A stretch of DNA of 64,000 nucleotides from Neobacillus cucumis. GTDB lineage: Bacteria; Bacillota; Bacilli; Bacillales_B; DSM-18226. This document shows, piece after piece, positions 33,275-41,633 of this stretch (within the stretch, counting starts at the first letter, position 1; the number at the start of each line of letters is the position of its first letter). A model generated the notes under the pieces. The model ran no database searches. It saw only the letters and a program-made list of their open reading frames with translations, and was not told where the DNA came from. The translations under genes and the position numbers were made by a program. The stretch spans positions 79,019 through 143,018 of the forward strand of contig NZ_JAMBOH010000015.1 of the NCBI RefSeq assembly GCF_023715505.1, read 5' to 3'.

Positions 33275-34666
33275 TCATTCATTCGTTAACTTACTCTTCC
33301 GTCTTCCATAGAACAAGTAGATTACGAGTCCAATTACCATCCATATTACAAAGCGGATCCAGGTAATCGGTGGTAGACTAATAATCAGATAGATTGAAAA
33401 TCCAATCCCAATCAGAGGGATAACCGGTACAAATGGAGTGCGAAATTTTCTTTCGAGTTCTGGACGTTTTTTCCGCAACACCATAATGGATGAACAAATA
33501 AGAATAAAGGCAGACAAAGTGCCGATGTTAACCAGTTCCGCCACTTCACTAATCGGAGTCAATCCTGAAACCAGTGCAGAAATTGCACCAATAATTAATG
33601 TTGGACGATATGGTGTTTTATACTTTGTATGAACTTTTGCAAACCATTTTGGCAGCAACCCGTCACGGCTCATCGAGAACCATATCCGTGATCCCGCGAG
33701 CATAAATGAAAATAATACAGATAATATACCGGCAATTGCAGCTACAGAGATAATAAACGTAATCCAATGCAAGCCAACATGACTAAATGCTTTTGCAATG
33801 GGTGCAGCATTATTAAGAGTATCATAGTGAGCCATTCCCGTAATCACAAGGGACATGCCGATATATAAGCAAAGTGCAATACCTAATGAAAAAACGACCG
33901 CTCTTGGTAAGTCACGCTGCGGATTTTTGGATTCCTCTGCCGCGGTCGTTAGTGTATCATAGCCGAATACAGCAAAGAAGACTAGGGCAGCACCCCCCAT
34001 GACACCGTGAAAGCCAAACGGCATAAAGGGATGCCAGTTAGCGGGTTCTAAATAGAATGCACCAACCACGATTACAACAAGTACAATACTTAATTTAATA
34101 ATAACCATTAGATTATTAAATCGTGCGCCCCATTCCATCCCAAGCGTAAGTAGTCCGGCAATGGCCAAACTGATGATCATGGAAATCAAGTCAATTCTAT
34201 GACCAGCACCAGTCCCTGGTGCACCCTGTGCCCACACTGGCAAATGAATGCCAATCTGAGTCAGGATTTCTTGCATATACCCTGACCAGCCTATCGCCAC
34301 AACGGCAATGACTAAGGTATACTCGAGAAGCAAATCCCAGCCAATCAGCCAGGCGGCTCCTTCTCCTAATACCGCATAACTATACGTATAGGCACTGCCT
34401 GCGACCGGGATTAAGCCGGCAAACTCTGCATAACATAAAGCAGCGGCAGCACTGGCCAGACCAGCGATCATAAATGATAAAATAACAGCAGGTCCCGCAT
34501 GCTCAGCAGCAGCTACCCCGGTAAGCACGAAAATCCCAACTCCGATTATACCACCTAAACCAATCGCCGTAAGTTGCCAGAGTCCTAGTACGCGCTTAAG
34601 ACCGGAGTTCTCAGTACTTTCATTTTGTAGTTCATCAATTGACTTTTTCCTTAAAAAAGGATTCAT
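33275..34666 (-). CDS. APC-family amino acid permease
   Basis: 463 residues, about 12 helices. LTAIGLGGIIGVGIFVLTGVAA, FAGLIPVAGSAYTYSYAVLGE and FFAVFGYDTLTTAAEESKNPQRDLPRA mark the cationic amino acid transporter (YfnA-like) branch. Imports amino acids with protons; the substrate is not predictable from the sequence. RBS AAGGAGG 5-6 nt before ATG. No biosynthetic neighbour. Confidence 0.85.
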   Translation of the reverse strand: MNPFLRKKSIDELQNESTENSGLKRVLGLWQLTAIGLGGIIGVGIFVLTGVAAAEHAGPAVILSFMIAGLASAAAALCYAEFAGLIPVAGSAYTYSYAVLGEGAAWLIGWDLLLEYTLVIAVVAIGWSGYMQEILTQIGIHLPVWAQGAPGTGAGHRIDLISMIISLAIAGLLTLGMEWGARFNNLMVIIKLSIVLVVIVVGAFYLEPANWHPFMPFGFHGVMGGAALVFFAVFGYDTLTTAAEESKNPQRDLPRAVVFSLGIALCLYIGMSLVITGMAHYDTLNNAAPIAKAFSHVGLHWITFIISVAAIAGILSVLFSFMLAGSRIWFSMSRDGLLPKWFAKVHTKYKTPYRPTLIIGAISALVSGLTPISEVAELVNIGTLSAFILICSSIMVLRKKRPELERKFRTPFVPVIPLIGIGFSIYLIISLPPITWIRFVIWMVIGLVIYLFYGRRKSKLTNE

Positions 34667-34834
34667 AGTTGCCTCCTTATTTCTCTTTCGAAAGTAACAA
34701 CCTAGTTTGCAGAAAGAGGTTTTGGGTTTAAATCACCCTATGTTCTCCAAAAAGTATTTATACAACAATATCTTAAAACTAATAATTTTGTAAACAGAAT
34801 GTAATCGTAAACTATTATTTCCAGTAAAAACCAC

Positions 34835-34863
34835 AAGACATTTGTAAACGCTTCCATTATAAT
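34835..34863 (+). promoter_or_regulatory. Sigma-A promoter with a perfect CcpA site (cre) in its spacer
   Basis: TTGTAAACGCTTCCAT (34842-34857) fits the cre consensus WTGNAANCGNWWNCAW at every position. It fills the spacer of a promoter AAGACA (34835-34840), 17 nt, TATAAT (34858-34863). Occupancy by CcpA would repress the 43-residue gene in glucose. Confidence 0.8.
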
Positions 34864-34895
34864 AAAAGTAGCTAATAGGAGAGGGGATACAACCA

Positions 34896-35027
34896 ATGGA
34901 ACTTTTAATCGAACAATGTGAACATAACAAGTCTGAAGAACCATGTGAAAAGTGTACTCCGAAAACTGAAAGGGAAGAAAGTATCGATACTTCAGAATAT
35001 GATTATCATAAAAGACTGTGGTTTTAA
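34896..35027 (+). CDS. Small cysteine-containing 43-residue protein
   Basis: Starts MELLIEQCEHNKSEEPCEKC, ends EYDYHKRLWF. AGGAGAGGGG precedes ATG by 8 nt, a cre-overlapped promoter precedes it, and a terminator follows. The segment C-x8-C-x2-C with a His resembles a partial zinc-binding knuckle. Family not recognised. The three supporting signals make it a real gene despite its size. Confidence 0.75.
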   Translation: MELLIEQCEHNKSEEPCEKCTPKTEREESIDTSEYDYHKRLWF

Positions 35028-35078
35028 TAGTTTGAGTGATTCAAATTATTAACATTCCATCATATGAAAAACTAGGGA

Positions 35079-35103
35079 GAACGGTCATTTTGGCCGTTTT
35101 TTT
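35079..35103 (+). terminator. Terminator of the 43-residue gene
   Basis: Stem AACGG/CCGTT with a 9-nt loop followed by TTTTTTTG. Confidence 0.8.
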
Positions 35104-35178
35104 GTATGGGGATAACAGATCAACCAATTAAAAATTCCTAGCCAAGCTTCTTCCTGCTGGAATGAGCCTGGCCAAGAA

Positions 35179-36057
35179 TTATTTCATATCTTTATCTGCA
35201 TTCTCATACTTTTCATTGTGCATGTGGTCAACGTATTCATCTGAAAGTTCGCCGACATGAAGCATTTCTTCCCCTTCGTCTAAAACATATCCAGTATCAA
35301 AGAAATCTGATGGGACAGTAAAATCAATTAATAGCTCTCCGGATTTGCTGTAAATACTGGCAAATAAATTGCTGGGAGCTTCCTTCATTTTAAGAAGATC
35401 TTTTAAGGTTACATTTTTGTTATTAATGCTAAATTTAACATTAATCTCATATAAATTAATGGTTTGGTTCAAAATTTCTACCAACTCATTCAATTCTGCA
35501 TCGGAAAGTTCAGATGTATCTGCCACATCATAAAATTTTTCCATTTGTGAATCCAGAATTGACATCTGGTCTAATTGGTTCTTGTTGTTCTCCTCGACAA
35601 GAGACAAATAATTAAAGAATTTCTCTGTCTCTTCCTCTGTAATGCCTAACCTTGCAAGCTCCGTTTCAACGTCGGCCATATAAGTATCATGGTTCACATA
35701 AAAGTCAAGCGACGCATCTAAATCCTCGATAAACTTATATTCATTCAAGGAGTCTCCGAAATGATCCAACAAATCGTTAAGTTCTTTTTCTGTTAAATCA
35801 TAGTTCGTTAATAACTCCTGTAAATTTTTCGAGTTAATTGGGGTACCCATAATCATTTTTAAATCTTCTACTGTGCTGAAATCATCTAAAGGGATTTCAT
35901 AATAGGCTAAGTAATCCAGTAATTCCTGTTTTGTCCACCCGAGTTCGGTTAAATATTGATTTATTTCGTTTTCAGGAGGAGCAGCTTTTGCTGCTGGTAA
36001 ATGAAACAGGAAGGGGAATGAAAGCAAGCACACCAACAAGGCTTTTATATAGATCAT
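35179..36057 (-). CDS. Acidic secreted protein
   Basis: 292 residues. Signal peptide cleaved near AKA-APP. The mature protein is strongly acidic with repeated helical units ending L..Y/F..L (WTKQELLDYLAYY, LTEKELNDLLDHF, ITEEETEKFFNYL), 60-70 residues apart. It resembles the Bacillus 'processed acidic surface protein' class, normally anchored by a C-terminal LPxTA-type sorting signal; none is seen here, as it ends HNEKYENADKDMK. Either a shorter variant or a truncated one. RBS GGAGG. Confidence 0.65.
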   Translation of the reverse strand: MIYIKALLVCLLSFPFLFHLPAAKAAPPENEINQYLTELGWTKQELLDYLAYYEIPLDDFSTVEDLKMIMGTPINSKNLQELLTNYDLTEKELNDLLDHFGDSLNEYKFIEDLDASLDFYVNHDTYMADVETELARLGITEEETEKFFNYLSLVEENNKNQLDQMSILDSQMEKFYDVADTSELSDAELNELVEILNQTINLYEINVKFSINNKNVTLKDLLKMKEAPSNLFASIYSKSGELLIDFTVPSDFFDTGYVLDEGEEMLHVGELSDEYVDHMHNEKYENADKDMK

Positions 36058-36147
36058 TGATTACCTCCTTTATCTGCGATGCAATAGTATTTTTCCCTGT
36101 AATTAAGATATTAAGAATGAAAATTTTTACCTATAGGATGAAAAAAT

Positions 36148-36678
36148 ATGAATAAAACTACTTCGAAAGAAAATACTATGAGTAAAAAATTTGGAGTGTG
36201 TGCTCCCATGGGGTTTGCTTTTTATTTCTTTGTGTCTTGGCTTATCATCGTTATCTTTACATTCATGAGAAAGGGTTTATCTTTTATTGAGAATTCATTT
36301 ATTATCTTGCTGATTCTTATCATTAGCATAAATTTTTCATGGATTACATCTGCGGAGTTAAACCTAATTGAACTTTCGACTCGGCCTATAAACTATACTG
36401 CTTTTATGCTTAACAGAAGTATTAACATTCCATTTGTCATCATTATTGCACTTAATTTAATAAAGAGCATTAATTCCACCGGCAGATCCGTACTCATTAC
36501 AGTTTGTTCCATTTTAGTACTAGTTATCTTAGCAAGATTGGGATCTACTTTTGAGATAACCCATCGGGAAAAATGGAGTATTTTGAACGATTTTATCTAC
36601 GTTGTTTTACTTCATATTTTTGCCTTTATTACTTTGAAATTTTATCGAGGGTCTAAACAAAGTGAGGCGATTAGCTGA
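36148..36678 (+). CDS. Uncharacterised integral membrane protein
   Basis: 176 residues with five predicted hydrophobic segments. A conserved-looking motif is ITSAELNLIELSTRPINYTAFMLNRSINIPF, and EITHREKWSILND before the last helix. I do not recognise a family. ATG 36148 has AGGATG upstream; ATG 36178 is an alternative. Stop overlaps the next start by 1 nt, so the two are co-translated. Confidence 0.65.
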   Translation: MNKTTSKENTMSKKFGVCAPMGFAFYFFVSWLIIVIFTFMRKGLSFIENSFIILLILIISINFSWITSAELNLIELSTRPINYTAFMLNRSINIPFVIIIALNLIKSINSTGRSVLITVCSILVLVILARLGSTFEITHREKWSILNDFIYVVLLHIFAFITLKFYRGSKQSEAIS

Positions 36679-37178
36679 TGAGAATGTGGGAGAGTTTTGA
36701 TAAAAATGAAATTTCTCTTTTGATCATTTTGGCAGTTGCCTATATGGCCTATTTGCTATTTCATAGAAGAGTTAACCCACAAATTAGAAAACTGGGTTTA
36801 CTTTGGGGAATAACGATAGGGATTTTATTTGATTTCACCATCGGTGGAGGATTACTTGACTACTATAGAATCAATGACTCAAATCATTATGAAGTGTTTG
36901 ATGTTTTTTATTATCTAGACTTTGGACCTTTTGGATTTTTCTTTTTTTATTTCTATGAAACCTTTCGCATACATAAAAAGACATTTATTTATTACACAGT
37001 GGCTTGGGCCATAATCGGAGTAGCTGCTCAGTGGCTGTTCACCTGGCTTGATATTATTACACTTCAAAAAGGCTATCATTTAGCCTATTCGTTTCCTATT
37101 TTTCTAATCGTACAAACTGCTACAGGTGCTTTTATTGACCAAGTAAAGAAAAGGGAACAAATTCTAGTGAAAAACTAA
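36678..37178 (+). CDS. Uncharacterised integral membrane protein, partner of the preceding gene
   Basis: 166 residues, five hydrophobic segments. DFTIGGGLLDYYRINDSNHYE and YLDFGPFGFFFFYFYE are distinctive. The helix pattern is reminiscent of the CBO0543 family, but the match is weak. The overlap with the upstream gene suggests a two-subunit membrane unit. Function unknown. Confidence 0.65.
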   Translation: MRMWESFDKNEISLLIILAVAYMAYLLFHRRVNPQIRKLGLLWGITIGILFDFTIGGGLLDYYRINDSNHYEVFDVFYYLDFGPFGFFFFYFYETFRIHKKTFIYYTVAWAIIGVAAQWLFTWLDIITLQKGYHLAYSFPIFLIVQTATGAFIDQVKKREQILVKN

Positions 37179-37202
37179 TCCTTAACTGGAACAGAGAAAA
37201 AT

Positions 37203-37223
37203 AGAGCTGCCATTGGCAGCTCT
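37203..37223. terminator. Short hairpin between convergent membrane and DoxX genes
   Basis: AGAGCTGCCA/TGGCAGCTCT with essentially no loop beyond TT; short T-tract. Confidence 0.65.
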
Positions 37224-37237
37224 TATGTTTAAAGCAG

Positions 37238-37756
37238 TTATGCGCTGACTTTATGTGTAACGTGGCCAGTTTCTTTTTTAGCGATTTTTCTGAAGAAAGG
37301 TACAACCCATCTGTCTAAACCAATTCTACCAGCGTTGTAGCCTGCTGTTAGGATAATGAAGCCTAAGAAAATGTCTCTAGGGTTATGAGATACCGTTCCT
37401 GCTAGGAAGAAAGTGAAGTTCATCACTAGACCAAAGAACATGGCAGTAGTTGTTAAGCATCCTAAGATTAAGCCTAAACCAATTAAAGTTTCTCCAACAG
37501 GTACAATGACGTTGAAAATGTCAACGTTTGGAAGAGCAATGTGCTTTAAGAAGTCAACATACCAGCCAAATACGACAGCGCCGTCTGGACCTTTTACTGG
37601 ATTTGCTATCGCTCCTTTTAAGAATCCAGAAGCATCAAATCCGCCGCTAGTTAATTTTCCAATTCCTGCTGTGATCCAAGAGTAACCAAGATATAAGCGT
37701 AAAACAGTTAGGATGACAGCTGCAATTTTATTCTCTCTTAAAAATTTGTTAAACAT
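37238..37756 (-). CDS. DoxX-family membrane protein
   Basis: 172 residues, four helices: VLRLYLGYSWITAGIGKLTSGGFD, VGETLIGLGLILGCLTTTAM and NFTFFLAGTVSHNPRDIFLG identify DoxX. Some members belong to thiosulfate:quinone oxidoreductases, others to redox-stress membrane complexes. RBS GAAGGGCGG. Its upstream region holds an FNR-like box and a perfect 10-bp dyad, so redox or oxygen control is likely. Confidence 0.82.
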   Translation of the reverse strand: MFNKFLRENKIAAVILTVLRLYLGYSWITAGIGKLTSGGFDASGFLKGAIANPVKGPDGAVVFGWYVDFLKHIALPNVDIFNVIVPVGETLIGLGLILGCLTTTAMFFGLVMNFTFFLAGTVSHNPRDIFLGFIILTAGYNAGRIGLDRWVVPFFRKIAKKETGHVTHKVSA

Positions 37757-37803
37757 AAATGATTCCGCCCTTCTTCATTTGTTTTTGTTCTTTATGGTTA
37801 TAA

Positions 37804-37851
37804 TATATACCTTTTGAAGGTATATAACATATATATGTGAATAAATTCACA
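37804..37851 (-). promoter_or_regulatory. doxX control region: 10-bp dyad and FNR-type box
   Basis: TATATACCTT-TTG-AAGGTATATA (37804-37826) is a perfect inverted repeat that overlaps the likely -10 (TATATT or TATTAT on the minus strand). TGTGAATAAATTCACA (37836-37851) fits TGTGA-N6-TCACA exactly. The box centre lies about -48 from the best -10-derived start, not the ideal -41.5. The remainder of 37852-38127 shows no gene. Confidence 0.6.
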
Positions 37852-38127
37852 ATTTGTTAAAAATGTTTTGACGGAAATTTGAACGAAGCCTTTGTGCAAA
37901 CCAGAAGAGGCCAATTGTAAAAAAGAGGGTTAGCCTGTTTCCTAATAATCACTTTATATATCCCTAAAAGTTTTTGTCAGATGTTTTCATTCATTTTATA
38001 AATGATTGTAGAAGTGGCTTCTAGAACTGTGGAATAATAGTTTCACAAAAATTTCCTTTGTTTATTAATATTATTTCGAAAATCTCCCAACAATAATAAA
38101 AAACAGCAAATTGGGGGGGAATATGCA

Positions 38128-39036
38128 TTGGGTGGTCCGTTAGAAAGGGATCAGGTCATTCTGATTGTAACGTCTCTAATTATTGGGACATTGGCACGTA
38201 TAATCACAATTAAAGAAGATTTTAGGCAATATCCAAGTTATCCTAATGGTTATTTAATCCATTTAGTATTAGGTTTTGTTGCAGCAGCTTTAGGAGCTGT
38301 CGCGATCCCCGCATTAATGACGAAAAACTTTATTGCGGTGACATTTTTAACCTTAGCCATCCAGCAATTTAGAGATGTGAGAAAATCTGAAAGGGAAAGT
38401 TTAAAAGACTTAGAAAACACCGAATTTGCCTATCGTGGCGACGCTTATATTGATGGGATTTCAAAAACCTTTGAGTCCAGAAATTACTTTTCCCTGCTTG
38501 TAGCTTTAGGCTGCGCTATTACTATTCAACTTGTCGATAGTAAATCGAGCCTAATCAATATTATTTCCGGGGCCATTGTTGGTTTTATTCTAATTTATGT
38601 ATTGAAACGTTTTTCAAAGGGAAAAACCATCGGTGATATTTCTGATGTAAAAGAAGGAAAAATCGAAGTCAAGAATCATGAACTTTTTGTGGACGGAATC
38701 TACGTTTCTAACTTGCTAGGCACAGAAAATGCATCTCAGTTGTTTCAAGAGGAAGGTAGAGCTGTGGTCATCTATCCTAAGCAAGAGCATTTTCGTGTCA
38801 CCCTTGAGAACTTTGGCCAAAGGCAGGCAGCACTATTTGAAGCGACAAAAACTTTAGGTGTAAAGCGATATCATTTTACCCGGCGAGATTTTAATGATGG
38901 CCGAGTGGTCATCGCTTTAGTGCCGATTATAAATGATATTGATGGGTTAATTGAAGTAGTAAAGAAAACACCGCTGCTTGAAAGCAGTAAGAAAAGTCCT
39001 GCTGTCATGAAATCGAATATGGTGGGGAGGGAATAA
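38128..39036 (+). CDS. YIEGIA-family membrane protein
   Basis: 302 residues. About three N-terminal helices, then YRGDAYIDGISKTFESRNYFSLLVALG (the signature segment, here YIDGIS), two further helices, and a cytoplasmic C-terminal domain (GKIEVKNHELFVDGIYVSNLLG, HFRVTLENFGQRQAALFEA). NCBI families pair this protein with a 'capping complex subunit' gene, which follows here by 2 nt. Restricted to spore formers; role unknown. TTG start after GGGGGGGA. Confidence 0.8.
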   Translation: MGGPLERDQVILIVTSLIIGTLARIITIKEDFRQYPSYPNGYLIHLVLGFVAAALGAVAIPALMTKNFIAVTFLTLAIQQFRDVRKSERESLKDLENTEFAYRGDAYIDGISKTFESRNYFSLLVALGCAITIQLVDSKSSLINIISGAIVGFILIYVLKRFSKGKTIGDISDVKEGKIEVKNHELFVDGIYVSNLLGTENASQLFQEEGRAVVIYPKQEHFRVTLENFGQRQAALFEATKTLGVKRYHFTRRDFNDGRVVIALVPIINDIDGLIEVVKKTPLLESSKKSPAVMKSNMVGRE

Positions 39037-39038
39037 CG

Positions 39039-39245
39039 GTGGGACGCGAAGCTGGTACCAAAGTGAATTATGATATCCTCGCTCTTGTGACGTTGAATAA
39101 GGATCGAATCTTGGGGGGGAAACAACTGACCCTGTTGGCTAGTGATGAAGAAGAGCAAAAAACAATGACAGCTGACATTGCTAAGGCGCTGAAGGCAGAT
39201 GTGGTGAAGATGACGTCGGGCGATTATTTGGTTATAAGAGGATAA
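39039..39245 (+). CDS. Capping-complex subunit for YIEGIA
   Basis: 68 residues: VNYDILALVTLNKDRILGGKQ, then LLASDEEEQKTMTADIAKALKADVV. Matches the small family named as the YIEGIA partner. GTG 39039 follows GGGAGGG in the end of the upstream gene, 2 nt after its stop. Probably binds the C-terminal cytoplasmic domain of its partner; inferred from gene linkage. Confidence 0.75.
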   Translation: MGREAGTKVNYDILALVTLNKDRILGGKQLTLLASDEEEQKTMTADIAKALKADVVKMTSGDYLVIRG

Positions 39246-39358
39246 GAAATGCGTTAAGGCCTTTATCTTGGAGTATTTAAGATAGGGGCTTTATTATGAA
39301 TAATAATGTAGTGCAGACAAACCAGACGAACCATGGGAACTTTCTTTATGAATGCTCT

Positions 39359-39774
39359 ATGTGGACAACATCAAGCAATAAACCACAAACATTTTCCGCA
39401 TGACCGCTTCATGAGGACAAAATCCAGCGGTATACCATAAACTTTGTCCGCATGAATGCTTCATGAGGACAAAATCCAGCGGTATACCATAAACTTTGTC
39501 CGCATGAATGCTTCATGAGGACAAGAATCAGCGCCAAACCTCAAACTTTGTCCGCATGAATGCTTCATGAGGACAAGAATCAGCGCCAAACCTCAAACTT
39601 TGTCCGCATGACCGCTTCATGAGGACAAGAATCAGCGCCAAACCTCAAACTTTGTCCGCATGACCGCTTCATGAGGACAAGAATCAGCGCCAAACCTCAA
39701 ACTTTGTCCGCATGAAGCTTCTATGAGGACAAAATCCAGCAAGCGACCATAAACACATACCGCATGAACCACAC
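39359..39774. repeat. Tandem array of eight 52-bp dyad repeats (array 2)
   Basis: Units begin at 39359, 39411, 39463, 39515, 39567, 39619, 39671 and 39723, always 52 bp; the first and last are degraded and a trace of another occurs at about 39307. Each has arms CATGAGGACAAA and TTTGTCCGCATG (one internal mismatch), a 21-nt loop and a 7-nt linker ending GCTT. Two loop types occur: two units with ATCCAGCGGTATACC, four with AATCAGCGCCAAACC. Same architecture as the array at 611-922 although the sequence differs. No gene lies in 39246-39890. Confidence 0.9.
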
Positions 39775-39890
39775 AGGAGTACAAAAATTCTTGGAGAAAC
39801 TATGAAATCTGTTCATATACATATCCTTCGTTCCATTATCAATCTATTAATAGTATAATAACTTTAAAAATATGAACTAGGTGAAAATCA

Positions 39891-40495
39891 GTTTATATAC
39901 CAAAAGCATTCGAGGTTAACGATAAAACTAAATTATATGATTTTATTAAAAATAACAGTATTGGAATACTCTTTTCACAAGAAGAAGACGGTCCATTCGC
40001 AACACATTTACCGCTTGTATTAAATGAAAAAATAGGCGAACCTGACATATTACTAGGGCATATGGCAAAACCAAACTCTCACTGGAAGAACCTAAACCAT
40101 AAAGAAGTTCTTATAGTATTCTCTGGACCGCATGCCTATATATCACCAACTTGGTATAAGGAGGAGCATACAGTACCAACTTGGAATTATACAGCTGTCC
40201 ATGTCTATGGCATAGTTGAAATCAACTTTATGGAAAAGACTGTTGCTTTTTATGAAAGATCCATGTCTAAACCATGGACTGTTTCATTAAAAGATAAATT
40301 CATTGACGGCTTAATGCACGGCATAGTTGGTTTTGAAATCACCATAAACAAATTTGAAGGAAAGTGGAAGTAAATCAAAATCACTCTCCTGAAAGACAAC
40401 AAAATGTAATAAAAGGTTTAAGAACCATGAATCAATATGATTCTGCTAAAATAGCAAATCTAATGGAAGATAACTTAAAGACTAAAAATGGTTGA
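39891..40495 (+). pseudogene. Broken PaiB-family FMN-binding regulator
   Basis: Reading YIPKAFEVNDKTKLYDFIKNN, GILFSQEEDGPFATHLPLVL, GHMAKPNSHWKNLNHKEVLIVFSGPHAYISPTWY, VPTWNYTAVHVYG and KPWTVSLKDKFIDGLMHGIVGFEI gives PaiB. Three defects: the expected ATG before the Tyr-Ile-Pro start is GTT; about eight residues seem missing after VHVYGIVEI; a 1-nt loss near 40371 creates a stop after KWK, while NQNHSPERQQNVIKGL continues in another frame to TGA 40493-40495. Probably inactive. An internal ATG at 40062 is open but lacks half of the fold. Confidence 0.82.
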
Positions 40496-40514
40496 TTAAT
40501 TAGGAGGAGATTAC

Positions 40515-40808
40515 ATGATATTAGAGGCCGCCATGCTTCAGGTTAAAACCGGACTGGAAGAGGACTTTGAAAAAGCATTTCGCCAGGCATCGGAAATTAT
40601 TTCTTCAATGAAGGGATACATATCTCACGAATTACAGCGTTGTATAGAAGTTCAGGGCAAGTACTTACTTTTGGTTAAATGGGAAACGTTAGCAGATCAT
40701 ACAGTAGGATTTCGGGAGTCAAAAGAATATCAAGAATGGAAAAAACTATTACATCATTTCTATGATCCATTCCCAACCGTTGAACATTTTGATCAAATCC
40801 GACTTTAA
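40515..40808 (+). CDS. ABM-domain monooxygenase-like protein
   Basis: 97 residues: MILEAAMLQVKTGLEEDFEKAF, SSMKGYISHELQRCIE, KYLLLVKWETLADHTVGFRES, HFYDPFPTVEHFD: the antibiotic biosynthesis monooxygenase fold, a ferredoxin-like dimer. Members act as oxygenases or heme-degrading enzymes; here the substrate is unknown. TAGGAGGAG precedes ATG by about 7 nt. Confidence 0.82.
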   Translation: MILEAAMLQVKTGLEEDFEKAFRQASEIISSMKGYISHELQRCIEVQGKYLLLVKWETLADHTVGFRESKEYQEWKKLLHHFYDPFPTVEHFDQIRL

Positions 40809-40896
40809 TCTCAGTGCAGATTCATAAGATAATAGGTTAATATTTCCAACGTTTTGTGTTAAAATCAACCTAATTCTTTTAACGAGGTGAGTTAGG

Positions 40897-41619
40897 TTGA
40901 GTCGAGCTGAGCAGAGTATGAAATTAGAGTTGGAACGAATCGTCTTTATCGGACGAACATTTGAAGAGTATATAGATATGTTTTCTCTTTCAAATGAGGA
41001 ACTTAAGGGTAAGAAAATATTGGATTGTCCAGCAGGGGCCTGTTCTTTTACAGCAGTTGGGAGCAAATGCGGACTGAATGTAACAGCTGCTGACATCGCC
41101 TATTATTATCCCGGTGATGACTTGAAAAATAAGGGCCTTAGGGACATTGAACATGCAATGGAGCAGATGGAAAGATCGAAGAGAAATTATATTTGGAATT
41201 ACTTCAAAGATGTGGAAGACCTTAAGAAACATCGTTTATCCGCACTAAAAGATTGTACAAACCATATGAAGAAATCCAGTGTAAGCTACGTGCCAGTAAC
41301 ATTACCTTCTTTACCGTTTAAAGATGAAGAATTTGATTTATTATTATCTGCACATTTTCTATTTATGTACGCAGACCGGTTAGAATATAAATTTCATCTA
41401 AAAACGCTAGATGAGTTATTGCGAGTGACTAAAGAGGAAATTCGGATATTCCCGTTAGTGGATTTGGAAGGTAAACGTTATGAACATTTAGATAAAGTGA
41501 TAGAATATCTAACTATTCAAGGCTGCGTTGTTGATGAAGTAAAGGTACCCTATGAATTTCAAAAAAATGCTAACTCGATGTTAACCATTAAAAAAGCCGG
41601 AAATAGAATCTTTTTATAA
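40897..41619 (+). CDS. SAM-dependent methyltransferase-like protein
   Basis: 240 residues. Motif I KILDCPAGACSFTAVG is a variant of the class I methyltransferase loop; LPFKDEEFDLLLSAHFLF is motif IV/post-IV. The middle (residues about 75-125) is a helical insertion rich in Glu and Lys. TTG start after ACGAGGTGAG. It is 14 nt upstream of the DUF523 gene, so they probably share a transcript. Substrate unknown. Confidence 0.72.
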   Translation: MSRAEQSMKLELERIVFIGRTFEEYIDMFSLSNEELKGKKILDCPAGACSFTAVGSKCGLNVTAADIAYYYPGDDLKNKGLRDIEHAMEQMERSKRNYIWNYFKDVEDLKKHRLSALKDCTNHMKKSSVSYVPVTLPSLPFKDEEFDLLLSAHFLFMYADRLEYKFHLKTLDELLRVTKEEIRIFPLVDLEGKRYEHLDKVIEYLTIQGCVVDEVKVPYEFQKNANSMLTIKKAGNRIFL

Positions 41620-41633
41620 ATTGAGGTGATTTG

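Noticed and set aside
34733..34944. Antisense open frames over the CRE region
   Set aside because: They lack an RBS and overlap the promoter of the well-supported 43-residue gene.
39359..39774. Possible CRISPR or minisatellite coding sequence
   Set aside because: No unique spacers, and no frame stays open across the array with an RBS.
40990..41232. Antisense open frame inside the methyltransferase gene
   Set aside because: No RBS, low-complexity product, and full overlap with a conserved gene.
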